The translations under genes and the position numbers were made by a program. From Deltaproteobacteria bacterium (GTDB lineage: Bacteria; Myxococcota_A; UBA9042), in NCBI GenBank assembly GCA_016875335.1, contig VGRO01000015.1, positions 1 through 57,900 of the forward strand: a stretch of DNA of 57,900 nucleotides, in the 5' to 3' direction. The notes below the pieces were generated by a model. That model was given only the letters and a program-made list of their open reading frames with translations. It was not told where the DNA came from and did not search any database. Positions within the stretch are counted from its first letter, which is position 1. Every line of letters begins with the position of its first letter. Shown here in pieces: positions 1 to 8,356 of the stretch.

Positions 1-369
1 CTGACCGGCGGCAAGCGCCAGGTTCAGGCGACCGCCGCCCGGCAGTTTCCAATCGTCGCGGCCGCACAGCTTGAGGTTGTCAAACCAGGCCACCGTCTTG
101 GCGGCGTCGTCGGTGCAGGCCTGGGCGCGCTCTTTGGCGCAGTTGTCGCCGACCTTGGCCAGGCACTCGGCGGCGTCGTTGCAGGCCGCCTTGCCTTCTT
201 TCTCGCAGTCGGGCAGGGGCGCGGTGGCGCACTTGCCTTGTAGTTTTGAGATCTTGCCCTGGCCGGCGATGACGAGACCGCCGCCCATGACGATGCGCAC
301 CGCGAGCAGGGCCAGGGACAAGCCGAACGTACGTTGCGGCACGAGTTTGCTGCGAATCCAGGCAATCAT
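1..369 (-). CDS. DoxX-like membrane protein, N-terminal part (cut by window edge)
   Basis: Only the first 123 codons are visible; the gene runs off the left edge. Residues about 15-40 form a hydrophobic helix ending in a GQGKI segment, which matches the first helix and following G-K signature of DoxX-family membrane proteins. Family members are small four-helix proteins linked to redox or quinone metabolism. Between this helix and a WFDNLK segment lies an unusual hydrophilic stretch of roughly 50 residues with seven or eight cysteines, absent from ordinary DoxX proteins as I know them. It follows an RluA-type gene on the same strand after 57 bases, so co-transcription is possible. The ATG at 369 starts cleanly with charged residues before the helix. 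The family call is moderately sure; function is unknown. Confidence 0.6.
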   Translation of the reverse strand, partial: MIAWIRSKLVPQRTFGLSLALLAVRIVMGGGLVIAGQGKISKLQGKCATAPLPDCEKEGKAACNDAAECLAKVGDNCAKERAQACTDDAAKTVAWFDNLKLCGRDDWKLPGGGRLNLALAAGQ

Positions 370-426
370 GGTGGTGCGTCGGCCAACCGCGGCCCCGCGC
401 TGATGGTCGCACGGCCATGCGCCCTG

Positions 427-1266
427 TCACGATTTTGGCGACTTGCGCGCTGCCGATCGGGCGTAGGTGCGCGGCGCGGGCAGGGCCGCGGCCCCGGCAT
501 GCGCTACGTTCAGCTTGGGCTGCCGCTTGCGGACCGGGCCCGTCGCGCTCGCGGTCCGGTGGCGCACGTCCAGATCGCCCGGCACCGCCGCGCCGTCTGC
601 GGCGATCGCTGCCTTGAATTCGGCCGGCACCGGCGCCTTGAGCTCTAGGTGCGCGCCGGTCACCGGGTGGGCAAACTGCAGCGACCGCGCGTGCAACATC
701 ACCCGGGCCGCCAACTGGCGCGACAAGGCCCCGCCGTACAGGAAATCGCCGGCGATCGGGCTGCCGGTCGCCGCCAGGGCCACGCGAACCTGATGCTTGC
801 GGCCCTGGTCGGGAATGACCCGCACCAACGCGAAGCGGCGACCGCGCGCCAGCACCTCGATCTCGCAGTCGGCCTGCGCCCCGTCACTGGCCACGACCGT
901 CATGCGCTCGCCGCTGCCGACCCGTTGCGGGCGCAACTGGTGCGACACCCGCTGCCAACGCACCGCCGGCACCGGGGCGCACAGGGCCAGGTACATCTTG
1001 AGCACCTTGCGTTCGCGAAACAGCGCGTTGACGGCCTCAGCGGTGTCGCGGCCGCGGGCGAAAAGCAGCACGCCGCTGGTGTCGCGGTCCAGACGATGGA
1101 CCAGGTGCAGTTGCGCCGGATCACGGCCGCGCGCCGACTCGCGGGCTTGGGCCCACAGCAAGGCGCTGCGATCGGCTCCGTCGGCGTGGGCAAGCAGGCC
1201 GGCCGGCTTGTCGATGGCCAGCAGGTGGTCGTCCTCGAACATCACCTGCGGTGTGGCGGCGGTCAT
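427..1266 (-). CDS. RluA-family pseudouridine synthase
   Basis: The product is 279 residues if it starts at the ATG at 1266. It carries the RluA-family catalytic motif HRLDRDTSG at residues 57-65, with the catalytic aspartate at about 60, preceded by the usual IDKPAG segment near residue 18. RKHQVRV and later GDFLYGG segments fit the rest of the fold. Such enzymes isomerise uridine to pseudouridine in rRNA or tRNA. No S4 domain is visible at the N-terminus. The last 35 or so residues are a basic, alanine-rich tail. The frame stays open well upstream through the tRNA, but that part is not protein-like, so the internal ATG is preferred. The target base cannot be assigned from sequence. Confidence 0.85.
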   Translation of the reverse strand: MTAATPQVMFEDDHLLAIDKPAGLLAHADGADRSALLWAQARESARGRDPAQLHLVHRLDRDTSGVLLFARGRDTAEAVNALFRERKVLKMYLALCAPVPAVRWQRVSHQLRPQRVGSGERMTVVASDGAQADCEIEVLARGRRFALVRVIPDQGRKHQVRVALAATGSPIAGDFLYGGALSRQLAARVMLHARSLQFAHPVTGAHLELKAPVPAEFKAAIAADGAAVPGDLDVRHRTASATGPVRKRQPKLNVAHAGAAALPAPRTYARSAARKSPKS

Positions 1267-1351
1267 GGGCGTGATCGGCAGGGCGAGTGGTCGCGCGCGC
1301 GGTCGTCTCGCACGAAACGCCGGAGATTTCCAAAGGTTGATCGAATCGCGG

Positions 1352-1425
1352 TCGGGGTGACTGGATTTGAACCAGCGACTCCTTGCTCCCGAAGCAAGTG
1401 CGCTACCAGGCTGCGCTACACCCCG
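1352..1425 (-). tRNA. tRNA-Pro (anticodon CGG)
   Basis: The minus strand folds as a 74-nt cloverleaf. The acceptor arm CGGGGTG pairs with CACCCCG. A D-arm with AGCGCAGCCTGGTAGCGC, a five-pair anticodon stem CTTGC/GCAAG around loop TTCGGGA, and a T-arm containing GGTTCAAATCC follow. The anticodon is CGG, reading CCG proline codons. The discriminator base is A and the CCA end is not encoded. The body closely resembles known bacterial proline tRNAs. Confidence 0.95.
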
Positions 1426-1640
1426 ATTTTCTAGCAGGATCTCCGGACGGGGCCGCCGATCGCCGCGGGCCGCCCGGCGCGGTCGGACGCGCGAGCGGGG
1501 CGTTAGGATGCACAAGGTGAGGCGCAGTGTCAAGGTCGAGCGCGTGCGCCCGCGGCGGACGGATCTGGCGCCGCTGGAAGTTTCTGCAATACTTGGCGGT
1601 TCCACGACCGGGCGATTTTCGCCTTCGGCCATTGCAACAC

Positions 1641-2477
1641 ATGAAGTTTTGGACGCTTTTGTTGTTCGTGCCCGTCGTCGTGCTGCTGGCCGCTCCCGCC
1701 TCCAGCGCCCGCGCGGCGTGCAAGGAGGCATTCTTCGACTGCACCCGCAAGGGCGAAGATGGCATGAGCTTCTTCAACCTCAAGGAGTTGCGCGCCCGCC
1801 ACCTGTCCGATGCCCAGATCGCCAAACGGTGCAGGCTGTTGTCCGCCGACCCACCCGGGTGCAGTTGGCGCGGTGGGGCCGGATCTGCGGGTGGCGGCGG
1901 GCAGACCATCGTGCTCACCGACGCCGCGCCGGTGACGCCTGGGCCAGCGCCCGGGTCGCCTGCGCCCAAACGCGACGCCTGGGGCAAGCGCTCGCCGACG
2001 CCCGCGCCCGTCGCCCCCGCTGCCGCGCCGGCCACGACGCCGATCGACGACGGCATCTACGCGCGCGAAATCGCCACCGCCGCCGAGCGCTACAAGCTGC
2101 CGCCGCAACTGATTCGGGCGGTGATGATGGTCGAAAGCGGCGGCAACCCCCATGTGGTGTCGTCGGCGGGCGCCGTGGGCCTGATGCAGTTGCTGCCGGC
2201 CACAGCCCAGGCGCTGGGCGTCGAGGACGTGCGCGATCCGGCGCAGAACATCCTGGGAGGTGCGCGCTTTCTGCGCATGCTCGCCAACCGCTTCGCCGGC
2301 GACATGGTGCAGGTGTTGAGCGGCTATCATGCCGGGTCGATGCGCGTGCAGCGGCGCGGCGCCACGCCCTTTGCCGCGACCGACGATTACGTGCGAAAAA
2401 TCCTCAAACTCTACTACCAGTTGCGCGACGCCGCGCAGCGATCGCCGGCAGCTCAGCGCGGCGCAGGTGCAGGATGA
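1641..2477 (+). CDS. Lytic transglycosylase, SLT domain, exported
   Basis: The product is 278 residues. Residues 1-26 are a hydrophobic signal peptide ending ARA. A small region with three cysteines (about 27-75) and a Pro/Ala-rich linker (about 90-135) precede an SLT lysozyme-like domain at about 136-260. The catalytic glutamate is expected at residue 165 in MVESGGNP, followed by GAVGLMQLLPATA and a SGYHAG segment. Such enzymes cleave the peptidoglycan glycan strand to leave 1,6-anhydro-muramic ends in the periplasm. The ATG at 1641 places the signal peptide correctly; an upstream in-frame start gives an implausible extension. The stop overlaps the ATG of the next gene, implying translational coupling. 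Confidence 0.88.
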   Translation: MKFWTLLLFVPVVVLLAAPASSARAACKEAFFDCTRKGEDGMSFFNLKELRARHLSDAQIAKRCRLLSADPPGCSWRGGAGSAGGGGQTIVLTDAAPVTPGPAPGSPAPKRDAWGKRSPTPAPVAPAAAPATTPIDDGIYAREIATAAERYKLPPQLIRAVMMVESGGNPHVVSSAGAVGLMQLLPATAQALGVEDVRDPAQNILGGARFLRMLANRFAGDMVQVLSGYHAGSMRVQRRGATPFAATDDYVRKILKLYYQLRDAAQRSPAAQRGAGAG

Positions 2478-3913
2478 ACCAACCCACGAGCCTTGCCTAT
2501 CTGTTCTACGCGGTGGCTTGTGCGCTCGCGACGATCGGCTGCCGCACCGAACCGGCCCAGCAAGTCACGGTCGTCGCCTGCGCCAAGGACGGCACCTGCC
2601 CCGCCGGACGCTGTTGCGCAGCCGGCCTGTGCCAGTCTTGCAGCGACGCCAGCAGCGGCGCCAGCAGCGACGCAGCCAGCTCGACCGAGGCGGGCGCCAA
2701 TCGCGGTCAGGGCAGCGACGGCGCCGCCACCAGCGCGGACGCGAGCGCGGAAACCGCCGCCGTGTGCGAGGCCGACCCATCGGGCGGGCCCTCGCCGCGC
2801 GGCGACGTCGCAGCGGGCTACGTCGGCGGCAAACTCGTGGTCCTGTATGGCGACGAAGGTGCGCCCATCCAGTGCCAAGCCAACCCCAAATACACCAGCG
2901 ACGCCCACCTGTTCGATCCGTGCAAGGGCTGGGAGGCCCCCAAGTCCGCGACGATGCCACCGCCGCGGGCGCGCGCCGCGCAGGCCTATGACCGCGACCA
3001 CGACGCGCTGTGGCTGTTCGGGGGCCGCTACCGCAAGACCAACAGCGGCCCCTACACCAACTACAACGACTTGTGGCGCTACGGCGGGTCCGACGGCCAA
3101 ATGCTGCTGGTCGACGAAGGCAAGGCCGGACCCTCGGCCCGATCGAACAGCTGCATGGGCTACCAGCGACAGACCCAAAAGCTATGGGTGTTCGGCGGCA
3201 ACAGTTCGACCAGTGGCCTGCAGTTCACGCCGCTCGCCGACTTGTGGTCCTACGACACCAGCAGCGCCCAGTGGGCCAAGCCGACCACGACCGGCAAAGC
3301 GCCGAGCGCGCGTCTTTTCCACAGTTGCGCGGTCAGCGACGACGGCAAAGTGCTGGTCGTGTACGGGGGCGGCGGTGTCAACGCCTTTCAGGGGCCGTTC
3401 TTCGGCGACACCTTCGTGCTCGACCTGACGACCCTGGCTTGGTCCGCGATCGAAGGGCAAGCCCCCATGGCCCGCATCAAAGCCGGCATGGCTCCTGCGC
3501 CCGACAGCCCCGCGATCTGGCTTTTCGGCGGCCACGACGACGGCGCGGTGGGCAACCGCAACGATCTGTGGACCTTCGACACGGCCAAGCTGGCCTGGAA
3601 CCAGCTGCGCAAGGGCGATCTCGGCGCCAACGCCAACCCCGACGTCGTCCACAAGCCTGCCCACGCGTTTTGCGATTTCCCGCCCGACTTCATGCTGGTC
3701 GACAAAGATTCACCCGAGCGCCGCGAAGCCATGGGGCTGACAGCCGACGCCCAGGGCAACCTGTGGATGTTCGGCGGCAAGAGCGACTGCGGCGTGCTGC
3801 GCGACGTGTGGCGCTACCAGCCCAAGGCCGACCAGTGGATCAACCTGGACGACACGACCATCGGCTGGAGTTGCGACCGCTACAAGAAACCCTGCAACAC
3901 CTTGTGCAACTGA
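2474..3913 (+). CDS. Kelch-repeat lipoprotein
   Basis: The product is 479 residues, starting at an ATG overlapping the previous stop. An N-terminal hydrophobic segment ends in a lipobox-like TIGC, so the protein is probably lipid-anchored. A short Cys-rich piece (CPAGRCC and CQSC) and a Ser/Ala/Asp-rich linker follow. The rest holds at least five kelch motifs, each with a hydrophobic strand, FGG or YGG, and a later DLW or DVW, consistent with a beta-propeller. Secreted kelch propellers usually bind proteins or carbohydrates; no enzyme motif is visible. It sits between a lytic transglycosylase and a small Cys-rich lipoprotein in one probable operon, suggesting an envelope role. Confidence 0.8.
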   Translation: MNQPTSLAYLFYAVACALATIGCRTEPAQQVTVVACAKDGTCPAGRCCAAGLCQSCSDASSGASSDAASSTEAGANRGQGSDGAATSADASAETAAVCEADPSGGPSPRGDVAAGYVGGKLVVLYGDEGAPIQCQANPKYTSDAHLFDPCKGWEAPKSATMPPPRARAAQAYDRDHDALWLFGGRYRKTNSGPYTNYNDLWRYGGSDGQMLLVDEGKAGPSARSNSCMGYQRQTQKLWVFGGNSSTSGLQFTPLADLWSYDTSSAQWAKPTTTGKAPSARLFHSCAVSDDGKVLVVYGGGGVNAFQGPFFGDTFVLDLTTLAWSAIEGQAPMARIKAGMAPAPDSPAIWLFGGHDDGAVGNRNDLWTFDTAKLAWNQLRKGDLGANANPDVVHKPAHAFCDFPPDFMLVDKDSPERREAMGLTADAQGNLWMFGGKSDCGVLRDVWRYQPKADQWINLDDTTIGWSCDRYKKPCNTLCN

Positions 3914-3924
3914 CCGGAGGCCCC

Positions 3925-4377
3925 GTGAAGATCCTGGCCCTGCTGCTGACCGCGTCGGCGCTTGCGTGCACCACAACCACGGCCCCGGCCGATGGACAAT
4001 GTCCGTTCTCGTCGCCGGTCGTCTCCAACGCCAATGGGCTACTGCACGGCGTCGGCTGCACCGACAACAGCCAGTGCAAGTACGGCACCTGCACCAAGTC
4101 GGCGATGCAGCAGGGCAAATCGTCCACGACCGGCGTGTGCACCAAGCAGTGCTCGTGCGGCGGGCCGACCTCGGTGTGCAGCAACGACAACGACGACACC
4201 AAGGGGCTGTACTTCACGTGCATCAAGGCGGCCAGCGGCTCTGGCAGCGAGTGCGGCGTGACCTGCAAGACCGACAGCGACTGCGGCAAGATCAACCCCA
4301 ATCAGCCCTTTTGCGTGTCGGGCGTGACTGGCGTCTTTACCGCCGGTGCCCAGAAGGTCTGCTCAAGCAAGAAGTAG
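3925..4377 (+). CDS. Small cysteine-rich lipoprotein
   Basis: The product is 150 residues and begins with GTG at 3925, four bases after a strong GGAGG ribosome site (3916-3920). Residues 1-15 form a short signal ending in a lipobox-like ALAC. The mature part has at least a dozen cysteines in spaced pairs such as CSCGG and CKTDSDCG, typical of disulfide-stabilised secreted proteins in this kind of genome. I do not recognise a named family. It follows the kelch lipoprotein by 11 bases and probably belongs to the same operon. The next gene has its own promoter-like sequence, so the operon probably ends here. Confidence 0.75.
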   Translation: MKILALLLTASALACTTTTAPADGQCPFSSPVVSNANGLLHGVGCTDNSQCKYGTCTKSAMQQGKSSTTGVCTKQCSCGGPTSVCSNDNDDTKGLYFTCIKAASGSGSECGVTCKTDSDCGKINPNQPFCVSGVTGVFTAGAQKVCSSKK

Positions 4378-4398
4378 GCGCGGCGGACCCGCCCACCG

Positions 4399-4427
4399 TT
4401 GGCGTCCCGCGCAAAGTACCCTAGCAT
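4399..4427 (+). promoter_or_regulatory. Sigma-70-like promoter for eutB
   Basis: TTGGCG at 4399-4404, a 17-base spacer, and TAGCAT at 4422-4427 lie just upstream of the ATG at 4434. A start site about seven bases after the -10 box would give a leaderless or nearly leaderless transcript. The match is partial at both boxes but the spacing is ideal and recurs at other genes here. Confidence 0.5.
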
Positions 4428-4433
4428 CGCCGC

Positions 4434-5837
4434 ATGAAGTTGAGCGCCACCGTCCACGGCCAGACCTACACCTTCGCGGGCGTCAAGGACGCGCTCAACC
4501 GCGCCAGCGAAGAGAAGTCGGGCGACCGCGCGGCCGGGCTGGCGGCGCGATCGACGTCCGAGCGGGTGGCGGCCAAGCGGGTCGTGGCCGACCTGCAGCT
4601 GCGCGATCTCTACGAGCACCCGTCGGTTCCGTACGAGTCCGACGAGATTACGCGGCTTGTCGTCGACGACCTCGACGCGCGCGCCTACCAGCGGGTGCAC
4701 GCCTGGACCGTCGGCCAGTTGCGCGAGTGGCTGCTCGACCGCCGCACCAGCGGGCAAGACGTGGCGGCCGTCACGCCGGGGCTCACCCCAGAGATGGCGT
4801 CGGCGGTGTGCAAGCTCATGTCGTCGATGGACCTCGCGGTGGCCGGCAAGAAGGCCCGCGTGGTGCGGCGCTGCAACAACACCATTGGGCTCTCGGGTCG
4901 AATCAGCTCGCGCCTGCAACCCAACCATCCGGTCGACGACGTGCCGGGCATCCTTGCGGCGGTCAAAGATGGCCTGTCGTACGGCAACGGCGACGCGGTC
5001 ATCGGCATCAACCCGGCGACGGAGAGCACCCAGAACACTGCGGCGATCCTGCACGCGGTCAAAGACCTGATGCGCCAGCACCGCATCCCGACGCAGGTGT
5101 GCGTACTCGCCCACGTCGCGGTGCAGATGGACGCCATCCGCCGCTTCCAGGCGCCCGTGGACCTGTGTTTCCAGTCGCTCGCTGGCACCGAAAAGGCCAA
5201 CCGCAACTTCGGCATCTCGGTGGCGCTCATCGACGAGGCGTACGACCTGACCCGGCGCGAAGGATCGGCGCAGGGACCGCACGTCATGTACTTCGAGACC
5301 GGCCAGGGCACGGCGCTGTCGGCCAACGCCCACTACGACACCGACCAGACCACCATGGAGGCGCGCACCTACGGCTTTGCCCGCCGCTACGAGCCATTCC
5401 TGGTCAACAGCGTCGTCGGCTTCATCGGTCCAGAGTACCTGCAAAACGGCAAGCAGATCGCCCGCGCCGGCCTTGAAGATCACTTCATGGGCAAGCTGCT
5501 CGGCATCTCGATGGGCACCGACGTGTGCTACACCAACCACGCCGACAGCGACCAGGACGACCAGGAGTGCTTGGAGATGCTGCTGGCCACGGCCGGCGTC
5601 AACTACCTGATGGGCATCCCGCTCGGCGACGACGTGATGCTGAACTACAACACCACGAGCTTCCACAACAACGCGCAACTGCGTGAACTCTACGGGTTGC
5701 GTCCCGCGCCCGAATTCGAGGCCTGGCTCGAGCGCGTCGGCTTGTGGCGCAACGGCCGGCTGACCGAACGCGCGGGCGACGCCACGGTGTTCCATGCGCC
5801 CAACATGTTGCGCGCCGAGCGGCCCAGACCTGCATGA
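4434..5837 (+). CDS. eutB: Ethanolamine ammonia-lyase large subunit
   Basis: The 467-residue product matches EutB along its length, which is usually about 450-470 residues. Recognisable segments include NNTIGLSGRISSRLQPNHP around 145-165, GDAVIGINPATES, CFQSLAGTEKANRNFG, and MYFETGQGTALS. EutB forms the TIM-barrel catalytic subunit of the adenosylcobalamin-dependent enzyme that converts ethanolamine to acetaldehyde and ammonia. Known enzymes need the small subunit EutC to bind cobalamin. No eutC, eut operon gene, transporter or microcompartment gene is visible in this window, and the following gene is a universal stress protein. The partner may lie elsewhere in the genome. Confidence 0.93.
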   Translation: MKLSATVHGQTYTFAGVKDALNRASEEKSGDRAAGLAARSTSERVAAKRVVADLQLRDLYEHPSVPYESDEITRLVVDDLDARAYQRVHAWTVGQLREWLLDRRTSGQDVAAVTPGLTPEMASAVCKLMSSMDLAVAGKKARVVRRCNNTIGLSGRISSRLQPNHPVDDVPGILAAVKDGLSYGNGDAVIGINPATESTQNTAAILHAVKDLMRQHRIPTQVCVLAHVAVQMDAIRRFQAPVDLCFQSLAGTEKANRNFGISVALIDEAYDLTRREGSAQGPHVMYFETGQGTALSANAHYDTDQTTMEARTYGFARRYEPFLVNSVVGFIGPEYLQNGKQIARAGLEDHFMGKLLGISMGTDVCYTNHADSDQDDQECLEMLLATAGVNYLMGIPLGDDVMLNYNTTSFHNNAQLRELYGLRPAPEFEAWLERVGLWRNGRLTERAGDATVFHAPNMLRAERPRPA

Positions 5838-5970
5838 TCGCGCGGCCCACGGACAACGCGTGACAGTTCTGCGACCTTGAGGGCGCAATCCGCGCCAGCG
5901 GCCGCGGCGCGATCGCACGGTGGCTGCTACCTTGGTCCCAGGCCACGGAGGCCCACCCACGGAGGGCGCA

Positions 5971-6414
5971 ATGCAGGTCAGGCAGATCCTTGTTCCGGTC
6001 GATTTCTCCGACAGCGCGCAGGCGGCCTTGCAATGGGCCGCAGAACTTGCCGAACGCTACGGCGCCAAGCTCGAGATGCTGCACGTCTATCCGGTGCCCG
6101 GCTACGTGCTGCCCGATGGCTTCGTGATGGCCAGCCCCGAAGCGCACCGCGACGTCGATGCCCGGGCGCGCGCGCGCCTTCAGCAGTGGCTGGAGATGGC
6201 CGGCCGCAACCGGACGATCACCATCGGCTGCGCCACCGCGTGCGGCCAGCCGGCTGCCGAAATCCTGCGCCGCGCCGACGACGTCCACGCCGATCTCATC
6301 GTGATGGGCGCGCACGGGCTGAGCGGCCTGGCCCTGTTCTTGATGGGCTCGAACACCGACCGCGTGGTGCGCCACGCCAAGGTGCCGGTGCTGGTGGTGC
6401 CCCGGGGCATGTAG
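5971..6414 (+). CDS. Universal stress protein (UspA family)
   Basis: The product is 147 residues from the ATG at 5971, which has GGAGGG at 5961-5966 as ribosome site. It begins with the family strand ILVPVDFSDSA and ends with GAHGLSGLALFLMGSNT followed by VPVLVV. The glycine-rich GxxG-9x-G(S/T) pattern near the C-terminus is the ATP-binding signature of this family. These cytoplasmic proteins respond to stress and bind ATP or other nucleotides. It stands alone, separated from eutB by 133 bases. A TACCTT -10-like box at 5928-5933 precedes it, without a convincing -35 box. Confidence 0.88.
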   Translation: MQVRQILVPVDFSDSAQAALQWAAELAERYGAKLEMLHVYPVPGYVLPDGFVMASPEAHRDVDARARARLQQWLEMAGRNRTITIGCATACGQPAAEILRRADDVHADLIVMGAHGLSGLALFLMGSNTDRVVRHAKVPVLVVPRGM

Positions 6415-6458
6415 GCCCCACCTGGGTGTGCGCGGTGTGCGGACCCCAAAACTGCGCC

Positions 6459-6487
6459 TTGTCGGTCCATTGCGAATCGGGTAAGTT
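6459..6487 (+). promoter_or_regulatory. Sigma-70-like promoter for the tail-tube gene
   Basis: TTGTCG at 6459-6464 and TAAGTT at 6482-6487 are separated by exactly 17 bases. This is one of the best matches in the window. Transcription from about 6494 would leave a 5-prime leader near 190 bases before the ATG at 6685. No known riboswitch or attenuator is apparent in that leader. Confidence 0.55.
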
Positions 6488-6684
6488 CGCCTCGTCCGCA
6501 GGTGGCCGAGGGCGCAAAGGCGCACCAGGCACCCACAGCGGGCACAGCGGCGCGCGGCAAGTCGCAAGCGGTCGCAAATCTGCAGCATCCCCTGACCGGC
6601 CCCGCGCCAGTTCGACGGCTGCAGCAGCGGTAAGCGAAAACCATTCGGCCTGCTCTCGAAGGGGGCGGCCATTCGGGGTGTCCC

Positions 6685-7116
6685 ATGCCAAATCGGCGTG
6701 CATTCGACCACATCGGCAACTTCAACTTCAAGATCGAGATCGAAGGCGTGACCCAGGGCGCGTTCCGCAACGTGGAAGGCCTGGACAGCGAGACCGAGAT
6801 CATCGAGTACCAGGACGGCGACGACATCGTGCTGCGCAAGCGCCCGGGCCGCACCAAGTACTCGAACATCACGTTCAAGCGCGGCTACATCAACAACACC
6901 GAACTCTGGGAATGGCGCAAGGCCGTCGTCGAGGGCAAGGTGCAGCGCAAGTCGGGCTCGGTCATCCTGTGCGCGGACGACGGCTCGGAAGTCATGCGCT
7001 ACAACTTCTTCGAAGCGTGGCCGACCAAGTGGAAGGGCTTCACCCTGGACGGCAAGGGCACCGACGTCAACGTCGAAGAGCTTGAGCTGGCGGTCGAGAA
7101 GCTCGAGCGCGGCTAG
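6685..7116 (+). CDS. Phage T4 gp19-like tail-tube protein
   Basis: The 143-residue product matches the conserved tail-region/tube protein family of contractile injection systems and phages. It has the typical start (FKIEIEGVTQGAFRNVEGLD), a middle KRPGRTKYSNITFKRG segment, and NFFEAWPTKWKGF toward the end. In complete systems such proteins stack as hexamers to form the inner tube. Here it stands alone: no sheath, baseplate, spike, ATPase or adaptor gene is present within the window. It has its own promoter and a rho-independent terminator, so it appears monocistronic. It could be a domesticated protein or a remote part of an injection system. The family is sure; its role is open. Confidence 0.88.
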   Translation: MPNRRAFDHIGNFNFKIEIEGVTQGAFRNVEGLDSETEIIEYQDGDDIVLRKRPGRTKYSNITFKRGYINNTELWEWRKAVVEGKVQRKSGSVILCADDGSEVMRYNFFEAWPTKWKGFTLDGKGTDVNVEELELAVEKLERG

Positions 7117-7148
7117 GCACCTGCCCAGCGCAAGCTGATCCACGGCTG

Positions 7149-7191
7149 ACGCCGGCGCGGTCTTCCAAGGCCCGCCGGCGCCGGCGTTTTT
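7149..7191 (+). terminator. Rho-independent terminator after the tail-tube gene
   Basis: ACGCCGGCGC (7149-7158) and GCGCCGGCGT (7178-7187) form a perfect 10-bp stem with a 19-base loop, followed by a run of five T bases at 7187-7191. It lies 32 bases after the tail-tube stop codon and just before the next gene. Confidence 0.8.
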
Positions 7192-7207
7192 GCGCAACGG
7201 ACCTGCC

Positions 7208-8356
7208 ATGCCGTCGTTCCATTCGTGTCGCGGGTCCCAGGGCGTGCTCGCGTTGCTGGCCGTCGGCCTGGCCGCCTGTACCGCGGCCCAGCGCACAGCG
7301 TCGCCCAAGCTGGTCCACACCACCGCGCAGCTGAACGCCGAACTGCGGGCCGAAGACACAAAGGAGGTGTGGCGCGCGCATTTCGTCGACGTCGGCCAGG
7401 GCCTGGCAGTCCTGCACGAGTTCCCCTGCGGCGCCGCGCTTTTCGACACCGGCGGCGAACTGGACGAGCGCTTTGACAGCAATGCCGCTTTGCGCGCCTA
7501 CCTCGACGCCTTCTTCGAGCGGCGGCGGGACCTCGGCCGGACGCTCGACCTCTTGCTGCTGACCCACCCGCACGTCGACCACACCCGCGGTGTCGAAACG
7601 GTGCTCGAGGGGTACCGCGTCCGCAACCTCGTCGACAACGGGCAGACCTACGGCTCGGGCGCCGACGGCCAGAAATTCATGCAGGATTGGGCCGAATCGC
7701 ACAGCGACGTGCACTATCGCGCCGTGTTCCTGGCCGACATCGTCAGCGCGACGGGCCTGCACGACCCCATCGTCGATCCGCTGCGCTGCGAAGGGGTGGA
7801 TCCGCACATCGCCGCCTTGTGGGGCCAGGTCGGCAGCGACCCGGGCTGGCCGGGCATGCGCTTTGGCAAGACCCCGTTCCAGAACAACAACAACCACAGC
7901 GTGGTGGTGCGCGTGGCCTACGGCAGGGCGAGCGGCCTGTTCGCCGGCGATCTGGAAGAACCTGCGATCAAAGACCTTTTGCGGCGCTGGTCGCCGTCGG
8001 GCCTGTTGGACATCGACCTGTATCAGGTCGGTCACCACGGCTCCATCAACGGCACCCTGCCCGAGTTGTGCGCGGCGATGACGCCCGAGGTCGCGGTGTT
8101 CTCGATGGGCCCTGCCAACTGGCAGATGACGTGGTCGGCGTGGAAATACGGCCACCCGCGCCGCGAGATCGTGCAGATGCTGGCCGAGGTCATCGTGCGG
8201 CGCCGCAAGCCGATCGATGTCAAGGTCGGCGTGCGCGGCGAGACCTTCGAACCGGCGCGCATCGAGGCGGCGCTCTACGGCACCGGTTGGGACGGCACGG
8301 TGGTGGTCGAAGCTCGGGCCGACGGCCGGCAGCGGGTGGTCACGGCGGGGCGCTGA
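7208..8356 (+). CDS. Metallo-beta-lactamase-fold lipoprotein (ComEC-tail-like)
   Basis: The product is 382 residues from the ATG at 7208. A hydrophobic signal ends in the lipobox LAAC with Cys at 24. The mature protein starts the hydrolase fold with HFVDVGQGLA (about 58-67), then LLLTHPHVDH (about 116-125), the main metal-binding motif. FAGDLEE and YQVGHHGSINGT later supply further metal ligands. This arrangement is like the C-terminal domain of ComEC and related secreted nucleases or phosphodiesterases. Substrate is unknown. An alternative TTG start at 7190 lies in the terminator and is less likely. The last 17 bases overlap the end of the convergent pseudouridine synthase gene. Confidence 0.82.
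   Translation: MPSFHSCRGSQGVLALLAVGLAACTAAQRTASPKLVHTTAQLNAELRAEDTKEVWRAHFVDVGQGLAVLHEFPCGAALFDTGGELDERFDSNAALRAYLDAFFERRRDLGRTLDLLLLTHPHVDHTRGVETVLEGYRVRNLVDNGQTYGSGADGQKFMQDWAESHSDVHYRAVFLADIVSATGLHDPIVDPLRCEGVDPHIAALWGQVGSDPGWPGMRFGKTPFQNNNNHSVVVRVAYGRASGLFAGDLEEPAIKDLLRRWSPSGLLDIDLYQVGHHGSINGTLPELCAAMTPEVAVFSMGPANWQMTWSAWKYGHPRREIVQMLAEVIVRRRKPIDVKVGVRGETFEPARIEAALYGTGWDGTVVVEARADGRQRVVTAGR

Noticed and set aside
7190..7207. Upstream TTG start for the metallo-beta-lactamase lipoprotein
   Set aside because: It lies in the T-run of the terminator; the ATG at 7208 gives a correct lipoprotein signal.
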